From an uncultured Rhodocyclaceae bacterium (GTDB lineage: Bacteria > Pseudomonadota > Gammaproteobacteria > Burkholderiales > Rhodocyclaceae): a stretch of DNA of 10,608 bases. The DNA is taken from NCBI GenBank assembly GCA_903930805.1, contig CAIYZZ010000216.1:1-10608 (forward strand), written 5' to 3'. Below, in pieces: positions 1 through 6,690 of this stretch (positions within the stretch are counted from its first letter, which is position 1; the number at the start of each line of letters is the position of its first letter). The translations under genes and the position numbers were made by a program. The notes beneath the pieces are model-generated. The model ran no database searches. It saw nothing but the letters and a program-made list of their open reading frames with translations, and was not told the origin of the DNA.

Positions 1-294
1 CAGCATGTTGCAAAGCTGCAAAAGTTGGCCGTGAAGCAGGTGGCGACCATCCCGCAGGTCGAGGAGCTTACAAACGTTCGCTTCAGTGCTTCTGGTCTTA
101 AGAAGCACAGAGAACGTTTGGAACTCTCTGCTCCTGAGTTGGCTTCAATTCTGGAGGTTTCCCCACAGAGCATTTACAACTGGGAATCCGGAACCTCGCG
201 CCCGAGTAAAATACAAGTCAACAAAATCGCCATCCTCAGAAAAATGGGCAAACGGGAAGTCCAGCAAAGACTTGCCCAGATGCGCGCTGGTTGA
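1..294 (+). CDS. Helix-turn-helix (XRE-type) DNA-binding protein, C-terminal part
   Basis: The frame is open from base 1, so the true start lies left of the window; the TTG at 25 is probably internal. The visible part ends in a typical HTH_3/XRE fold: 'FSASGLKKHRERLELSAPEL' begins the domain, followed by a recognition-helix region with 'VSPQSIYNWESG' and the conserved 'SRPS' turn. A short basic tail (KREVQQRL) follows. I recall a proteobacterial family with a long charged N-terminal helix and a C-terminal HTH of this kind; the residues before the HTH (LQKLAVKQ) fit the end of such a helix, but this part cannot be checked here. It should bind DNA; its targets are unknown. It ends 77 bp before hslR on the same strand. 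Confident of the HTH, not of any specific role. Confidence 0.8.
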   Translation, partial: QHVAKLQKLAVKQVATIPQVEELTNVRFSASGLKKHRERLELSAPELASILEVSPQSIYNWESGTSRPSKIQVNKIAILRKMGKREVQQRLAQMRAG

Positions 295-371
295 GATTGG
301 TCGTCTGCTCGCGTTGATTCAGGAGATGGAGCACAGCGGGTTGTGGCCCTTGCTTAACCCGAGATATCTGA

Positions 372-755
372 ATGAGCGATTCTGAACGCATGCGCATCGA
401 CAGATGGCTCTGGGTGGCACGGTTTTTTAAGACACGCAGCTTGGCCGCCGCTGCGATTGCCAGTCACAAAATCAGCTGCAACGGTGAACACGTCAAGCCA
501 GCCCGCGAACTCAAGGCGGACGATCGCATCGAAATCACCATTGGCCAAACCGTATTCGTCATCATTGTGCAGGGCATGGCCGGGCAACGGCGTCCGGCAC
601 CCGAGGCCCGACTGCTCTACGAAGAAACACCGGAAAGCCAAGCTGAACGGATTGCCCAGCATGAACTAAGAAAGTTGGCGCCGGTGCCAGGCTCGGACCT
701 CAAGGGGCGCCCGACCAAACGGGAAGGTAGATTGATCCGTGGTATCAAGAGGTAG
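372..755 (+). CDS. hslR: Heat-shock ribosome-associated protein Hsp15 (S4 RNA-binding)
   Basis: The protein has 127 residues, close to the 133 of E. coli Hsp15. An S4 RNA-binding domain covers about residues 8-68: 'RIDRWLWVARFFKTRSLA' is the family signature, followed by 'ISCNGEHVKPARELKADD', the S4 turn. The tail is basic and ends 'RPTKREGRLIRGIKR', as in Hsp15. In E. coli, Hsp15 is heat-induced and binds free 50S subunits that still carry a nascent chain on tRNA, helping to recycle aborted translation. The start at 372 gives the usual N-terminus (MSDSERMRIDRWLW); no clear Shine-Dalgarno stands before it. The next gene begins 10 bp after the stop, so it is probably the first gene of the plus-strand cluster. 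No heat-shock promoter could be recognised in the 77 bp upstream. Confidence 0.93.
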   Translation: MSDSERMRIDRWLWVARFFKTRSLAAAAIASHKISCNGEHVKPARELKADDRIEITIGQTVFVIIVQGMAGQRRPAPEARLLYEETPESQAERIAQHELRKLAPVPGSDLKGRPTKREGRLIRGIKR

Positions 756-765
756 TCGAGAGAAT

Positions 766-1212
766 ATGCTTCCAACCGGATTTGACTGGAAAGCAGTCTT
801 TGTCGAGTGCCGGCGCCCGTGGAAGATCGCGACTTTTCTGATCGGCCTCGGATTGCTGATCGTCGGTTCCTTCCTCTACACCGCACCGGATTGGGATATT
901 CCCATCTCGATCATCATGGCGACCTTCACCTACCTGATGGCCGGCTGGTCGATGCGTGTCATGGTCGAGCGACGCTGGCGTGATTGGCCCCTGATGGTGT
1001 TCTTCACCTGGTGGTGCGTCGATGGTTGTTACGCCTTTTACTGGGGCATTGTAAATCCGCAGGCGCTTGACTTCATGCGTGACGCGAACTGGCCGGCTTC
1101 GCTGTCGCTGTATTGGATGTGCGGCTTGGTGTGGTTCTGGAATGGACCGCTGAGTGACGTGTTGAAACTGCTTCGACAGAAATCCGATCATGCCCATCGA
1201 CAACCAGATTGA
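766..1212 (+). CDS. Conserved four-helix inner-membrane protein, function unknown
   Basis: A GTG at 739 would overlap hslR; I prefer the ATG at 766, preceded by the purine-rich GAGAGA, giving 148 residues. Four membrane spans are visible at about 21-39, 45-63, 75-95 and 109-127. The N-terminus carries the basic 'CRRPWK' before the first span and 'VERRWRDW' lies between spans 2 and 3, so both ends are probably cytoplasmic. It is rich in Trp, with 'TWWCVDGCYAFYW' in span 3. I recognise no catalytic motif and cannot name a family. It starts 10 bp after hslR and its last 23 bp overlap the next gene, which supports co-transcription and perhaps translational coupling. The function cannot be inferred from the sequence. 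Confidence 0.8.
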   Translation: MLPTGFDWKAVFVECRRPWKIATFLIGLGLLIVGSFLYTAPDWDIPISIIMATFTYLMAGWSMRVMVERRWRDWPLMVFFTWWCVDGCYAFYWGIVNPQALDFMRDANWPASLSLYWMCGLVWFWNGPLSDVLKLLRQKSDHAHRQPD

Positions 1213-1555
1213 ACCCCCACAGTCATTTATGGCCCTGTACGTGAAGCCAGAGCACAGCCATCCCAATGCTTCTCAGGAAATGGTCCTGGCCCGGTATGAG
1301 CAATGCGAGGACATGACCTGCGTTCTGGCCGAGCAAGCTCAAACGCTGGCCTTCAAGGAAAACATCTCCGAGAGGGAAGTCCTTGAACGTTGCCACCAAG
1401 GATTGATCGGCAATGAAACGGATTTCACCGAAAGAGAGTCCCGGTGGGTGATCTGCCGTTTGGCAGAACTCATGGACTGGGCTCCTCTTGAATTCTGGGA
1501 TGACAGCGCGAACCCGAGTCCCGATAGCCCCACCCCCAACCCCGACAAATCCTGA
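1190..1555 (+). CDS. Small acidic conserved protein, function unknown
   Basis: It has 121 residues and overlaps the end of the membrane-protein gene by 23 bp. The start at 1190 is preferred because the segment '[20 protein letters not shown]' looks like conserved N-terminal sequence; an alternative ATG is at 1229. The core (about 12-105) is predicted mainly helical, with '[19 protein letters not shown]' and '[14 protein letters not shown]' as the most distinctive segments. The last 15 residues are a Pro/Ser/Asp-rich tail of low complexity. I have a weak memory of betaproteobacterial relatives labelled 'ATPase with chaperone activity', but no Walker A or other nucleotide-binding motif is present, so I would not transfer that name. 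No signal peptide or membrane span. It lies between two genes of the same apparent operon. Confidence 0.72.
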   Translation: MPIDNQIEPPQSFMALYVKPEHSHPNASQEMVLARYEQCEDMTCVLAEQAQTLAFKENISEREVLERCHQGLIGNETDFTERESRWVICRLAELMDWAPLEFWDDSANPSPDSPTPNPDKS

Positions 1556-1613
1556 TGGCACAACCTGCGCCGATCCGGTACGCTTCTGCCAATTTCTGAT
1601 CGCCGATTCACTC

Positions 1614-2342
1614 ATGACCCAAATTCCTGATGTTGTTCGCCTCATGGCACCACTATCAGAAGCCGAGTTCAACGAGCTTGACCGCTTCCTGGCTTCGGAC
1701 GCTACTTCGGACGAAACCATGATGATCGATGCCCTGGACGGTTATCTGACCGCTCTGGTGATTGGTCCCATCAATGTGCCCACGAACACATGGCTTCCCG
1801 GCATCTGGGGGCCCGACAAACAACATGCTCCCAGCTTTCAGAACGTCGAACAGGCTCAACGCATCTCCGATCTGATTGTCCGGCACTGCAATGGCATCCA
1901 CTGGGCGATTGATTACGATCCAGACGACATCGATTCCATCTTCGATACCGTCAGCTATCAGGATAAATCCAAGGAGTACCTGGACGGAGAGATGTGGGCT
2001 TATGGCTTCCTCCAAGGGATTGCGTTGGCGCGGACGGCTTGGCAACCGCTGTTTGAAGATACTCTGGCCATGGAAGCCCTGATGCCGATCTACATCCTTG
2101 GCACGGATGATGCGACGCCCGAGCAGCAGGCTTTGAGCAACACCCCGCTCAAACGGGAGGCCCTGACCCAACAGATTCCAGCCAGCATTGGGGTCCTGTG
2201 GCGTTTCTGGCATCCAGATCACCAGTCACGGTGTGAAGCCATGGCAACCCCCGTGAAGCACTCTGAACCCAAGGTGGGGCGCAATGATCCTTGTCCTTGC
2301 GGTAGCGGCAAGAAATTCAAGCGGTGCTGCGGGGCACACTGA
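1614..2342 (+). CDS. YecA/UPF0149 family protein with C-terminal SEC-C metal-binding motif
   Basis: With the ATG at 1614 the protein has 242 residues. The open frame runs back to 1488, but the extra 42 residues are Pro/Thr-rich, overlap the previous gene and are not like the family. Residues 12-190 are a helical UPF0149/YecA domain, with the signature around '[20 protein letters not shown]' and 'WLPGIWG'. The last 22 residues form a SEC-C (SecA-like) site, C-x-C-x8-C-C with C227, C229, C238 and C239, in the context '[19 protein letters not shown]'. In SecA the same motif binds Zn or Fe and contacts ribosome and SecB; in YecA it binds metal and its role is less clear. The gene ends 7 bp before arfB. 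A link to nascent-chain handling is inference. No clear Shine-Dalgarno precedes 1614; an ATG at 1644 is a weaker alternative. Confidence 0.88.
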   Translation: MTQIPDVVRLMAPLSEAEFNELDRFLASDATSDETMMIDALDGYLTALVIGPINVPTNTWLPGIWGPDKQHAPSFQNVEQAQRISDLIVRHCNGIHWAIDYDPDDIDSIFDTVSYQDKSKEYLDGEMWAYGFLQGIALARTAWQPLFEDTLAMEALMPIYILGTDDATPEQQALSNTPLKREALTQQIPASIGVLWRFWHPDHQSRCEAMATPVKHSEPKVGRNDPCPCGSGKKFKRCCGAH

Positions 2343-2349
2343 GAAAAGA

Positions 2350-2754
2350 ATGGGCGAGAGAATCACCGTTTCCCTGGATGAGGTCGAGATTTCGGCCATC
2401 CGTGCGCAAGGAGCAGGCGGCCAGAACGTCAATAAGGTCTCGAACGCCGTGCATCTGCGGTTCGACATCAACGCATCCTCATTGCCCGAAGCCATCCGCG
2501 AGCGGCTCCTGAAACTGGGAGATCAGCGCATCAGCAAGGACGGTGTCATCATCATCAAGGCGCAAGAGTTCAGGAGTCTTGAGGGCAATCGCATGGAAGC
2601 CATGCGTCGCCTCCATGAGTTGATCGACAGCGTGGCCGTCCTTCCCAAGCGGCGCCGGCCAACCAAGCCGACCCGGACATCGGTCAAGAAGCGACTGGAC
2701 AGCAAGACTCGGCGTGCATCGATCAAGGCCGGGCGTGGCAAGGTCGACGAGTGA
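2350..2754 (+). CDS. arfB: Ribosome rescue factor ArfB (peptidyl-tRNA hydrolase YaeJ)
   Basis: The protein has 134 residues (E. coli ArfB: 140). It is a single release-factor catalytic domain, with the GGQ motif at residues 23-25 in 'RAQGAGGQNVNKVSNAV', followed by a Lys/Arg-rich flexible tail from about residue 98. This layout, a GGQ domain without the stop-codon-reading domains, is that of ArfB: it hydrolyses peptidyl-tRNA on ribosomes stalled without a stop codon, and the tail inserts into the empty mRNA channel. The start at 2350 is 7 bp after yecA; the open frame further upstream overlaps the SEC-C coding region and is not ArfB-like. A purine stretch (GAGAAAAGA) before the ATG may serve as the ribosome site. 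Full-length RF1/RF2 and the longer RF-like proteins can be excluded by size. Confidence 0.94.
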   Translation: MGERITVSLDEVEISAIRAQGAGGQNVNKVSNAVHLRFDINASSLPEAIRERLLKLGDQRISKDGVIIIKAQEFRSLEGNRMEAMRRLHELIDSVAVLPKRRRPTKPTRTSVKKRLDSKTRRASIKAGRGKVDE

Positions 2755-2802
2755 GTCCCCCCCACCCAATCCAATCCCACGACTATTCCAGGACAAAAGC
2801 GG

Positions 2803-3012
2803 ATGGCCAACCATATGACCTACGAGGAATTCCTCGACGAAGTCACCACACTCATCACCGAGAAGTATGACGTCGCTGATAAGGGCGCCATCCAGATGGT
2901 GATGCGGGCGCAGGAGGATGAGTTCTTCAGCGGTCACGATAACGACCCGAAGATATGCACGCTGGATCGCGCCCATGAGGATGCCAGGACTGTCTTCAAG
3001 AAATACAAGTGA
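2803..3012 (+). CDS. Small conserved protein, function unknown
   Basis: It has 69 residues, is acidic and probably mostly helical: '[20 protein letters not shown]' and '[19 protein letters not shown]' suggest two amphipathic helices, with a third at '[15 protein letters not shown]'. No Cys pairs, signal peptide or membrane span. An AGGA at 2790-2793, nine bases before the ATG, supports the start at 2803; a second in-frame Met lies four codons further on. It sits 48 bp after arfB and runs directly into yceH: its TGA stop overlaps a possible GTG start of that gene in a GTGA arrangement. Its position makes it an operon member. I do not recognise a family with a known role. Confidence 0.72.
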   Translation: MANHMTYEEFLDEVTTLITEKYDVADKGAIQMVMRAQEDEFFSGHDNDPKICTLDRAHEDARTVFKKYK

Positions 3013-3020
3013 ATGAACAC

Positions 3021-3668
3021 ATGACCATCGAACTCTCCCCACACGAAGCCCGCGTCATCGGCTGCCTGCTCGAAAAGGAAATCACCACCCCCGAGCAGTA
3101 TCCGTTGTCACTGAACGCACTCGCCAATGCCTGCAACCAGAAGAGTAACCGTGACCCCGTGATTGATCTTGACGAGGCGACCGTTCAGCAAATCCTGGAT
3201 GGGCTCAACAAGAAATACCTGGTCAGCGAAGAGAGTGGCTACGGCAGTCGGGTTGCCAAGTATCGCCATCGTTTCTGCAATACCGAGTACGGCACCCTGA
3301 AGCTCTCGCCCCAGGAACTCGGCATCGTGTGCGAACTGCTCTTGCGTGGTCCGCAAACCCCCGGCGAACTACGCAACCGAGCCAATCGCTTGTACGTCCT
3401 GAAAGATGTGGTCGAGGCTGAGACAGCCCTGGATCATTTGGCGCAACGCGAAGATGGCCCGTTTGTGGTTCGTTTGCCCAGAGAGCCCGGTAAACGTGAG
3501 TCACGCTACGCCCACTTGTTCAGCGGCGAAGTGGTGATAGAAGAAGGCAGCGAGGTGGCAGAAAGACCGGCCGGAAACGCAAGTAGCCCTAATCTGGAGC
3601 AACGGGTAGCTGCCCTCGAAGCCGAAGTTGCCGAATTGAAATTACTGCTCAGCGCGCTGACTTCCTGA
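3021..3668 (+). CDS. yceH: YceH/UPF0502 (DUF480) family protein
   Basis: With the ATG at 3021 it has 215 residues, the length I recall for E. coli YceH. The family signature is at the N-terminus: '[20 protein letters not shown]' followed by '[20 protein letters not shown]'. DUF480 consists of two winged-helix domains (about 4-85 and 90-165). The C-terminal 25 residues form a short coiled coil ([20 protein letters not shown]) that may mediate oligomerisation. A GTG at 3009 overlaps the preceding stop codon as GTGA and would add four residues; either start is possible. The next gene starts at 3668 with its A shared with the TGA stop, so the two are likely translationally coupled. The biochemical role of YceH is not well defined; a DNA-binding fold is visible, but no regulon is known to me. 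Confidence 0.92.
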   Translation: MTIELSPHEARVIGCLLEKEITTPEQYPLSLNALANACNQKSNRDPVIDLDEATVQQILDGLNKKYLVSEESGYGSRVAKYRHRFCNTEYGTLKLSPQELGIVCELLLRGPQTPGELRNRANRLYVLKDVVEAETALDHLAQREDGPFVVRLPREPGKRESRYAHLFSGEVVIEEGSEVAERPAGNASSPNLEQRVAALEAEVAELKLLLSALTS

Positions 3669-4333
3669 TGGGTATTGCCAACTCTCCTATGGTCTCCCGA
3701 CTCAAAACCCTGATTGATCTTCTGCATGCCTCGGGCGATATTGCCTTGGCGACGCACTCCACCGCAGTTGTCGGTTTCCCTTACGTCACCGAAGTAGCCT
3801 ATGCGACGGATGAACATCATCGGCCGGTGCTGCTGATCTCCCGCCTGGCGGAACACACCCAGAACCTGCTGACCGACTCACGCGCCAGTTTGCTGGTGGC
3901 GCGATCTCTTGGCGAAGGCGAAATTGCCCGTACCTCCCTGGTTGGTAATGTGGTGGAGATCGAGCCTTCGCCCATGTTGGTGGCGCGCTACCTGCGTTTT
4001 CATCCAGAAGCGGAGCATTTCCTGCAACTCGGTGATTTCCGCTTCTTCCGGATAGACCCGCTGCGGATCCGCGTTGTCGGCGGTTTCGCCCAGGCCGGCT
4101 GGCTGGATGGCAAACAATTGATCGACGCGCCTCACATCACACTTGAAAATGAGGCGCACTTGATCGAAAGTGCCCAAGTATCTCTTCCTGGCGGGATCGA
4201 ACTGCTCGGTGTGGATGCGTACGGAGTCGATTATCGAACAGGAGACACGCGCAAACGAGCGGTGTTCAAGGTTGGTCCCGTGCTGGCGGATGCGGCACAT
4301 GCCGCATTGCACCGAGTGTTGGATCATCTTTGA
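3668..4333 (+). CDS. HugZ-like FMN/heme-binding split-barrel protein (PPOX class)
   Basis: It has 221 residues. Residues about 10-145 form a pyridoxamine-phosphate-oxidase-type split barrel with typical HugZ/HutZ segments: 'LLISRLAEHTQNLLTDSRAS', 'YLRFHPEAEHFLQLGDFRFF' and 'RIRVVGGFAQAGWL'. Residues 150-221 match the C-terminal domain (DUF2470-like) with 'GVDAYGVDYRTGD'. Proteins of this group bind heme or flavin; HugZ and HutZ degrade heme for iron use. Odd point: the His-rich start of the C-terminal domain, which I recall as H-M-N-x-D-H in relatives, reads 'LENEAHLIE' here, so a heme ligand may be missing. The start overlaps the yceH stop (TGATG). It is the last gene of the cluster, with a hairpin right after it. 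The substrate is uncertain; no heme-transport genes are nearby. Confidence 0.85.
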   Translation: MGIANSPMVSRLKTLIDLLHASGDIALATHSTAVVGFPYVTEVAYATDEHHRPVLLISRLAEHTQNLLTDSRASLLVARSLGEGEIARTSLVGNVVEIEPSPMLVARYLRFHPEAEHFLQLGDFRFFRIDPLRIRVVGGFAQAGWLDGKQLIDAPHITLENEAHLIESAQVSLPGGIELLGVDAYGVDYRTGDTRKRAVFKVGPVLADAAHAALHRVLDHL

Positions 4334-4336
4334 TGG

Positions 4337-4367
4337 CCTGCCACTTGTTCGTTTTCAAAGTAGCAGG
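4337..4367 (+). terminator. Hairpin directly after the hugZ-like gene, possible terminator
   Basis: Arms CCTGC-C-ACTT (4337-4346) and AAGT-A-GCAGG (4358-4367) pair over nine bases with one C/A mismatch, with an 11-base loop. It begins 3 bp after the stop codon at the end of the operon, which is where a terminator is expected. No T-run follows, so it may be a weak or Rho-assisted end or an mRNA-protecting hairpin. Confidence 0.35.
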
Positions 4368-4464
4368 AGAGATCATTTGCCATCTCCTTCCGCTCAGTAG
4401 GTACGGAATGAGAATCCGGCGTTGACCTATCTGATCGCGGGACTGGCTTGTGTTCCCTTGTTGG

Positions 4465-4497
4465 CGAGGCTGCGCTATGCGATGCATCGCAGCCTTG
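4465..4497. repeat. Strong intergenic hairpin with nested palindrome
   Basis: The arms CGAGGCTGCG (4465-4474) and CGCAGCCTTG (4488-4497) pair over ten bases with one G-T wobble. After a two-base bulge (CT) the stem continues as ATGC/GCAT with a three-base loop. An alternative fold is the perfect 14-base palindrome at 4478-4491 (TGCGATGCATCGCA). No T-run lies on either side, so it does not look like an intrinsic terminator. It could be an operator or an RNA structural element; its function is not known. Confidence 0.5.
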
Positions 4498-4622
4498 CTC
4501 CGGAACGTGTCGTTGAAGTGGAACTCCGGCGAGCCGTGGACTCGGGTTTCAGTATGTCAGAATTCCCACTGCAAACGACAACTTGCTCTTTGGCTGGCTC
4601 ATTCTGTCAGTGAGGAGAGGCA

Positions 4623-4757
4623 ATGCGACGCATGTGTGTGCGATCGCCGTGTCCAAAGGACAGCGCACTCCAGTTCACTTGGACAACTGCAATAGAATGC
4701 GAGGGGCTGCTTCTGACTGATTACAGATATTTCACGCTAAAGTCGCTCATCTTATAA
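4623..4757 (+). CDS. Possible small ORF (44 codons) upstream of dsbB
   Basis: An ATG at 4623 follows the strong purine-rich site GAGGAGAGG (4612-4620), one of the best Shine-Dalgarno-like sequences in the window, although the spacing is short. The frame runs 44 codons to a TAA at 4755-4757, 18 bp before the dsbB start. The peptide begins MRRMCVRSPCPKD and has three Cys (5, 10, 26) and a hydrophobic end (LKSLIL). No family is recognised. It could be a real small protein, a leader peptide coupling translation to dsbB, or chance. Codon use looks unremarkable and there is no support from similarity, so the call is tentative. Confidence 0.25.
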   Translation: MRRMCVRSPCPKDSALQFTWTTAIECEGLLLTDYRYFTLKSLIL

Positions 4758-4770
4758 TTCAATAGGAGGT
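4731..4770 (+). promoter_or_regulatory. Possible sigma-70 promoter and strong ribosome site for dsbB
   Basis: A perfect -10 hexamer TATAAT is at 4753-4758, with TTCACG (4731-4736, four of six to TTGACA) 16 bp upstream. The Shine-Dalgarno AGGAGGT is at 4764-4770, five bases before the ATG, and fixes the dsbB start. Transcription from this -10 would begin near 4765, inside the Shine-Dalgarno, leaving a leader of only about 11 bases. The promoter may therefore be fortuitous; the ribosome site is convincing. Confidence 0.4.
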
Positions 4771-4775
4771 AGAGG

Positions 4776-5282
4776 ATGGAGCATAGCGCCGGTCGGTATC
4801 GCGTCCTTTTCGGTGCCGCCTCAGGCGTATCGATTGTGTTGATAGTCTCAGCTATCCTGATCGCCAACGCCCTACGCATCGAACCATGCCCGCTGTGCAT
4901 CTTGCAGCGCATGGTCTATATGCTTGTTGCGCTCTTAGCCGCTATCGGGGCAGTTGGCGTGGCGTGCAAGATAATTGCAGCGTTGATGCATATTGTTGCC
5001 GACATCGGGCTGTTCGTTGCCGGCTACCAAGTATGGATACAGGAGTTCAGGCCGAATATCACCTGCGGTGGCAGACCCACTTGGTGGGAAAACTTTGTCG
5101 ATTGGGCCGGCAACAAGCTTCCTAGCCTGTTTGCTTCCGGTGGTCAGTGCGCAGATATTTCCTGGAGCCTGTTTGGGCTATCTATGGCAGCCTGGTCGAC
5201 GCTGGCGTTCCTCGGGTTGTCGGCGCTGTCCCTGTACATCATTGCTTCATGCGTGGAGTCAGATCAAGTCAAGGCTGCTTAA
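4776..5282 (+). CDS. dsbB: Disulfide bond formation protein DsbB
   Basis: It has 168 residues and four membrane spans (about 12-31, 43-63, 67-88, 135-157), like E. coli DsbB. The first redox pair is C38-P-L-C41 at the start of the first periplasmic loop, followed by R45, which matches E. coli R48 implicated in quinone binding. The second pair is C97 (in 'NITCGG') and C125 (in 'GGQCAD') in the second periplasmic loop. DsbB reoxidises periplasmic DsbA and passes the electrons to membrane quinone. A strong Shine-Dalgarno five bases before the ATG supports the start. No dsbA is in the window. It appears to be transcribed alone or with the possible small ORF before it; wecE follows after 196 bp in which I see no gene, hairpin with T-run or convincing promoter. 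Confidence 0.95.
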   Translation: MEHSAGRYRVLFGAASGVSIVLIVSAILIANALRIEPCPLCILQRMVYMLVALLAAIGAVGVACKIIAALMHIVADIGLFVAGYQVWIQEFRPNITCGGRPTWWENFVDWAGNKLPSLFASGGQCADISWSLFGLSMAAWSTLAFLGLSALSLYIIASCVESDQVKAA

Positions 5283-5478
5283 ATAATGAAGGCGAAGATG
5301 GGGCGGCGGTGATAGCCAGTTACGGACTGTGTCGCACCACGGCATACGAGTGAATTGCCAAGGTGAAAGGACGTGGGCCAAGCAGATACAATGTCTGCAT
5401 AACGGACAGCCTAAGGAGTTTGGAAAGCAGGGGCAAGGCCATTCTGTCGCCAATGGCGGCTTGGAACGAGGAATTGTA

Positions 5479-6618
5479 ATGAGTGAAAACAACATTCCAT
5501 TTAACAAACCTTATATGACCGGCAAGGAGTTGTACTACATTGCCGAAGCTAAGTTCGGCAACATGCTGGCAGGCGATGGGGCATTCACCAAGCGATGTCA
5601 CCGCTGGATTGAAGAGAAAACCGGCTGCGCCAAGGCCTTGCTGACGCACTCCTGTACGGGCGCACTGGAGATGTCTGCATTACTCCTGGATATCCAGCCA
5701 GGCGACGAAATCATCATGCCTTCCTATACCTTTGTTTCAACTGCAAACGCCTTTGTTTTGCGTGGAGGAGTGCCTGTATTTGTAGATATCAGGGAAGACA
5801 CACTGAATCTGGATGAGAAATTGATTGAAGCGGCTATTACCCCGCGTACGAAAGTGATCGTGCCGGTACATTACGCTGGTGTAGGGTGTGATATGGATGC
5901 CATCATGGAAATAGCACGCCGTCATGGTTTGAAAGTCGTGGAGGATGCGGCTCAGGGCGTTATGGCAAGCTACAAAGGTCGCGCTCTGGGCAGTATCGGG
6001 GATCTCGGCGCATTCAGTTTTCACGAAACCAAGAATGTCATTTCCGGCGAAGGTGGTAGCTTGCTGGTCAACGATCCGGTCTTGGTCTTGCGCGCTGAAA
6101 TAATCCGTGAAAAAGGTACTGATCGCAGCCGATATTTCAGGGGTGAGGTAGATAAATATACTTGGCAGGAGGTGGGTTCGTCCTTCCTGCCTGGGGAACT
6201 CATCGCCGCTTTCCTGTGGGCGCAATTGGAAGAGGCGCAGGCCATCACGAATCAGCGCATGGCCAGTTGGGAGTATTACCATGCGTCCTTTGCCGAACTT
6301 GAGGCGAAAGGTGTTTTGCGTCGTCCCATCATATCCAAAGACTGTCGGCACAACGCACACATGTACTATGTGCTGCTTGCTCCCGAAATAGATCGCCAGG
6401 CTGTGTTGCGTGAGTTCAAGCGCAATGATGTTTTCTCGGTATTTCATTACGTACCGTTGCACTCGTCACCTGCCGGGCAGCGCTATGGTCGGGTGCATGG
6501 GGGGCTGAATGTGACCAACACTCAATCCGAGCGTCTGGTTCGTTTACCTCTTTGGGTTGGCCTCACAAAATCACAGCAAGATCGGATTGCCAACGTGCTG
6601 GCGATGCAGCTTAGGTAA
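5479..6618 (+). CDS. wecE: dTDP-4-amino-4,6-dideoxygalactose transaminase WecE (RffA)
   Basis: It has 379 residues (E. coli WecE: 376). It is a DegT/DnrJ/EryC1/StrS aminotransferase, alike to WecE along its whole length: 'IPFNKP' at the start, 'ALLLDIQPGDEIIMPSYTF', 'FVSTANAFVLRGG', 'IVPVHYAGV', 'VVEDAAQGVMASYKGRALG', the PLP lysine K185 in 'SFHETKN', and 'VDKYTWQEVGSS'. D156 and Q159 are the expected cofactor contacts. WecE transfers an amino group from glutamate to dTDP-4-keto-6-deoxyglucose, giving the precursor of Fuc4NAc in enterobacterial common antigen or O-antigen. The ATG at 5479 has GAGGA (5468-5472) in front; the open frame from 5329 adds 50 residues unlike the family. No other sugar-nucleotide gene is in the window, so it looks isolated. 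A related 4-aminotransferase with a different sugar is possible. Confidence 0.9.
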   Translation: MSENNIPFNKPYMTGKELYYIAEAKFGNMLAGDGAFTKRCHRWIEEKTGCAKALLTHSCTGALEMSALLLDIQPGDEIIMPSYTFVSTANAFVLRGGVPVFVDIREDTLNLDEKLIEAAITPRTKVIVPVHYAGVGCDMDAIMEIARRHGLKVVEDAAQGVMASYKGRALGSIGDLGAFSFHETKNVISGEGGSLLVNDPVLVLRAEIIREKGTDRSRYFRGEVDKYTWQEVGSSFLPGELIAAFLWAQLEEAQAITNQRMASWEYYHASFAELEAKGVLRRPIISKDCRHNAHMYYVLLAPEIDRQAVLREFKRNDVFSVFHYVPLHSSPAGQRYGRVHGGLNVTNTQSERLVRLPLWVGLTKSQQDRIANVLAMQLR

Positions 6619-6634
6619 TTTTTGCGCTGAACTA

Positions 6635-6664
6635 CGGGAAAGCCCTTTCAGGGGAATTTTCCCG
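6635..6664 (+). terminator. Hairpin after wecE, possible terminator
   Basis: The outer stem is CGGGAAA (6635-6641) with TTTCCCG (6658-6664); an inner stem CCCT/AGGG closes a TTC loop. It starts 16 bp after the wecE stop. An A/T-rich stretch (6674-6686) follows at a distance but no immediate T-run, so it is a likely but atypical transcript end. Confidence 0.4.
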
Positions 6665-6690
6665 ACGATCGAGTATTTTAAAAAATGAAA

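Larger units (their letters stand above)
4334..4775. other. Intergenic region between the hugZ-like gene and dsbB
   Basis: This 442-bp stretch holds no recognisable gene. Both longer plus-strand frames (4422-4613 from TTG, 4450-4695) have no family resemblance that I can see. It does contain the hairpin after hugZ, a second strong hairpin at 4465-4497, a possible 44-codon ORF at 4623-4757 and a -10-like element just before dsbB. The stretch 4401-4613 is open in one frame and could be the remains of an unknown gene, but nothing shows this. Confidence 0.6.

Noticed and set aside
337..361. Hairpin CGGGTT/AACCCG before hslR as a terminator
   Set aside because: Six-bp stem, 13-base loop and no T-run; too weak to call.
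1488..1613. 42-codon upstream extension of the YecA gene
   Set aside because: It overlaps the previous gene, is Pro/Thr-rich and does not resemble YecA proteins; the family-like sequence begins at 1614.
4422..4695. Two overlapping plus-strand ORFs in the gap before dsbB
   Set aside because: They start at TTG or without a ribosome site, overlap in different frames and have no recognisable domain.
5329..5478. 50-codon upstream extension of wecE
   Set aside because: The added residues are unlike the family, while the ATG at 5479 has a good ribosome site and gives the usual WecE N-terminus.
5737..6462. Long antisense ORF (241 codons) within wecE
   Set aside because: It is the shadow of a strongly supported gene and has no family features.
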